Assembly (NCBI GenBank): GCA_964498075.1
Contig: CAZCGA010000236.1
Coordinates: 1 to 6,722 of the forward strand
DNA: 6,722 bases
Origin: CAZCGA01 sp964498075
GTDB lineage: Bacteria; Desulfobacterota; Binatia; HRBIN30
Direction: 5' to 3'
How positions within the stretch are numbered: the first letter of the stretch is position 1; each line of letters starts with the position of its first letter. Both the position numbers and the translations under genes were made by a program. The notes under the pieces are model-generated. The model did no database searches, was not told the DNA's origin, and worked only from the letters and a program-made list of their open reading frames with translations. This document shows, in pieces, positions 5,476-6,722 of the stretch.

Positions 5476-5505
5476 GCGGCGAGTGAAGGTGGTGCCGCCT
5501 TCCAT
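5476..5505 (-). pseudogene. Start of a lost cyclase gene (ten codons)
   Basis: From an ATG at 5505 the frame reads MEGGTTFTRR, matching the first ten residues of the 681-aa cyclase at 3038 (MEPDNTFTRR) at six positions. The DNA match begins before the start codon: TGAGACCGGATGGA is identical at both places. The ATG lies 23 bp after the stop of the upstream cyclase gene, similar to the 29-bp gap before the gene at 3038. After codon 10 the similarity ends. The frame continues open to a stop at 5379-5377, but through the vapB promoter and unrelated sequence. This is best read as the 5' stub of a third array member, cut when the vapB segment arrived or when the array was deleted here. Confidence 0.6.
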
Positions 5506-5528
5506 CCGGTCTCACCGTGGCGTGGTGT

Positions 5529-6722
5529 TCACTTGTCCAACCCGACCTTCCTCAGCAGCTCCGCGAAGCGCGGGTCGGCGCGCAGCGCATCCACCATCGG
5601 CTCGACCTTCAGCCACGGAATGAAAAAGCTGCGTTCGTCACACGCCTTGTGGAGTAGTGTGAAGGCGTGGTCGGTCTCGCCCAACGCTGCGTGGATCACC
5701 GCAGAGGAATATGGGGACACGTAACTCATTTGCGACTGCTGGCGTAATTCCTCGATCACCTGCTGCGCTGCGTCGCGGTCGCCCGCCACTGCATACGCGT
5801 AGCCCAGGGCGCTCGTCCCCTCCGGGTTGCGCAGATCGAGCTCCTTCGCACGGCGGAGGTTCGCAATGCCGCGCTCCAGCTCGCCGTTCTGGACGTATGC
5901 TCTGCCCAGGAAGCTGTGGGCGAGAAAATAGTTGGGCTCCATTTCGAGTGTCTCGCGGAACTGCGCGATGGAGTCGGCATAGCGGTGGGCATAATAGAAA
6001 CCCATGCCAAGAAAGGTGTTGGCCTCCGGGGAGAGCGGGTCGAGCTCGACGGCTCTCTTGAGCTCGGCGATGCCCTCGGGCGCCGGTCGGATCGCACTCA
6101 AATATAGACCGTAGACTTGGTGCGCGACGACGCTGTTCGCATCGAGCGCCAGTGCATGCTTGAACTCCTCATCGGCCGCGGACCGGTTCCAGTCATACCA
6201 CCAGGCGACCCAGGCCAAGAAGGTATGGGGCTCGGATAGTGTAGGGTCGAGCTGCAAGGCCTTCTCCGCTGCCGCGCGCATCTTGGGCATCGCGTCCTTC
6301 GGCGCCGCAAACCAGTCATTCACGACGCTGTAGTAGTAGGCCAGGCCCTGGTAGGCGAGCGCGTAGCCGGGATCGAGCGCAATCGCCTGCTGCAGGTAGG
6401 CGAGTCCTTTCTTCAGCCCATCCTCGGTGTATCGATTCACGTAGTAGCGACCCTTCAAGTAGAGCTGATATGCCTCCAAGTTCTCCGTCGGCTTCTGGTC
6501 GAGCCTCTGGCGCTCGGCGGCACCGAGGGTGACTTGCAGCGCCTTCGCCACCGTCTGCGCCACTTGGCTGCGGATGGCGAAGATGTCTTTCAACTCGCGA
6601 TCGTAGCTGTCCGACCAGAGATGGTAGCCATCCTGGACATTGATGAGCTGCGCGGTGATGCGCACCTGATTGCCGGCTTTGGCCACACTGCCTTCGAGGA
6701 CGGCGCCGACGTTGAGCTGCGT
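5529..6722 (-). CDS. TolB-like / TPR protein of the membrane cyclase family, 5' end missing
   Basis: The C-terminal 397 residues of a third paralogue; the frame is open to the right edge, so the N-terminus lies outside. The visible part begins in the TolB-like domain (VGAVLEGSVAKAGNQVRITA, LINVQDGYHLWSDSYDR) and passes the shared EAYQLYLKGRYY boundary. It then carries TPR repeats (ALAYQGLAYYYSVVNDW; PHTFLAWVAWWYDW; VAHQVYGLYL; EANTFLGMGFYYAHRY; LAHSFLGRAYVQNGELE) and ends LRADPRFAELLRKVGLDK. By analogy with its neighbours, a cyclase domain and membrane helix should lie upstream; this is inference. A GTG at 6686 could be read as a start, but the conserved domain continues upstream of it in frame, so it is internal. 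The DNA near the right edge is almost identical to the gene at 993-3038. Confidence 0.88.
   Translation of the reverse strand, partial: TQLNVGAVLEGSVAKAGNQVRITAQLINVQDGYHLWSDSYDRELKDIFAIRSQVAQTVAKALQVTLGAAERQRLDQKPTENLEAYQLYLKGRYYVNRYTEDGLKKGLAYLQQAIALDPGYALAYQGLAYYYSVVNDWFAAPKDAMPKMRAAAEKALQLDPTLSEPHTFLAWVAWWYDWNRSAADEEFKHALALDANSVVAHQVYGLYLSAIRPAPEGIAELKRAVELDPLSPEANTFLGMGFYYAHRYADSIAQFRETLEMEPNYFLAHSFLGRAYVQNGELERGIANLRRAKELDLRNPEGTSALGYAYAVAGDRDAAQQVIEELRQQSQMSYVSPYSSAVIHAALGETDHAFTLLHKACDERSFFIPWLKVEPMVDALRADPRFAELLRKVGLDK
6451..6711. repeat. Near-identical block shared with 1906-2166
   Basis: Partner of the 261-bp block in the 681-aa cyclase gene, ungapped and about 94% identical by hand count, with a 62-bp perfect stretch at 6589-6650. 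It may continue beyond the right edge of the window. Confidence 0.75.

Noticed and set aside
5377..5505. A 42-residue open frame beginning MEGGTTFTRR and running into vapB
   Set aside because: Only the first ten codons resemble anything known; the rest crosses the vapB promoter and operators, so it is reported as a gene stub, not a small protein.
1..6722. CRISPR array, tRNA or rRNA genes, IS transposase
   Set aside because: No regularly spaced repeats, no cloverleaf-like sequence and no transposase motifs were seen on either strand.

Overview
The window is high-GC bacterial DNA, and every recognisable gene lies on the minus strand, so transcription runs from position 6722 towards 1. Proteins that join a class III nucleotide-cyclase domain to a TolB-like domain and TPRs are typical of large-genome Gram-negative soil or aquatic bacteria. 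The dispersed CCCTGAGCCTGTCGAAGGG palindrome is also seen in many uncultured high-GC lineages. A proteobacterium-like host is my best guess, but the sequence does not fix the phylum.

In transcription order the layout is as follows. (1) 6722-5529: the C-terminal 397 residues of a cyclase/TolB-like/TPR protein whose 5' part lies outside the window. (2) 5505-5476: only the first ten codons of another cyclase gene, resembling the start of the gene at 3038. (3) 5448-5145: a toxin-antitoxin piece with promoter, palindromic operators and an intact VapB-like antitoxin (64 aa), followed by the first 11-12 codons of a PIN-domain VapC toxin. (4) 5173-3068: a complete 701-aa cyclase/TolB-like/TPR protein whose start codon lies inside the vapC remnant. 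(5) 3038-993: a 681-aa paralogue that has lost two substrate-recognition residues of the cyclase site. (6) 841-611: an AbrB/MazE-type antitoxin with its own promoter and operator but no recognisable toxin after it. (7) 552-160: a GIY-YIG nuclease gene with a one-base frameshift, bracketed by two inverted copies of a REP-like palindrome, one of which supplies the gene's last codons and stop. (8) 70-1: the first 23 codons of a fourth cyclase-domain protein of a different subtype, with an 18-bp perfect palindrome centred on its start codon.

The complete proteins of the main family place a cytoplasmic cyclase domain before a single membrane helix, with a TolB-like domain and TPR array predicted to lie outside. 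This looks like a set of parallel membrane receptors that make, or in one case perhaps no longer make, a cyclic nucleotide. The array shows recent rearrangement: a 261-bp block about 94% identical between two paralogues, a gene reduced to its start, a toxin cut at its 12th codon, and a palindrome-bounded nuclease unit. The most interesting inference is that the cyclase gene at 5173 may have fallen under the autoregulated vapB promoter. All of this is hand reading; no alignment or database search was run.
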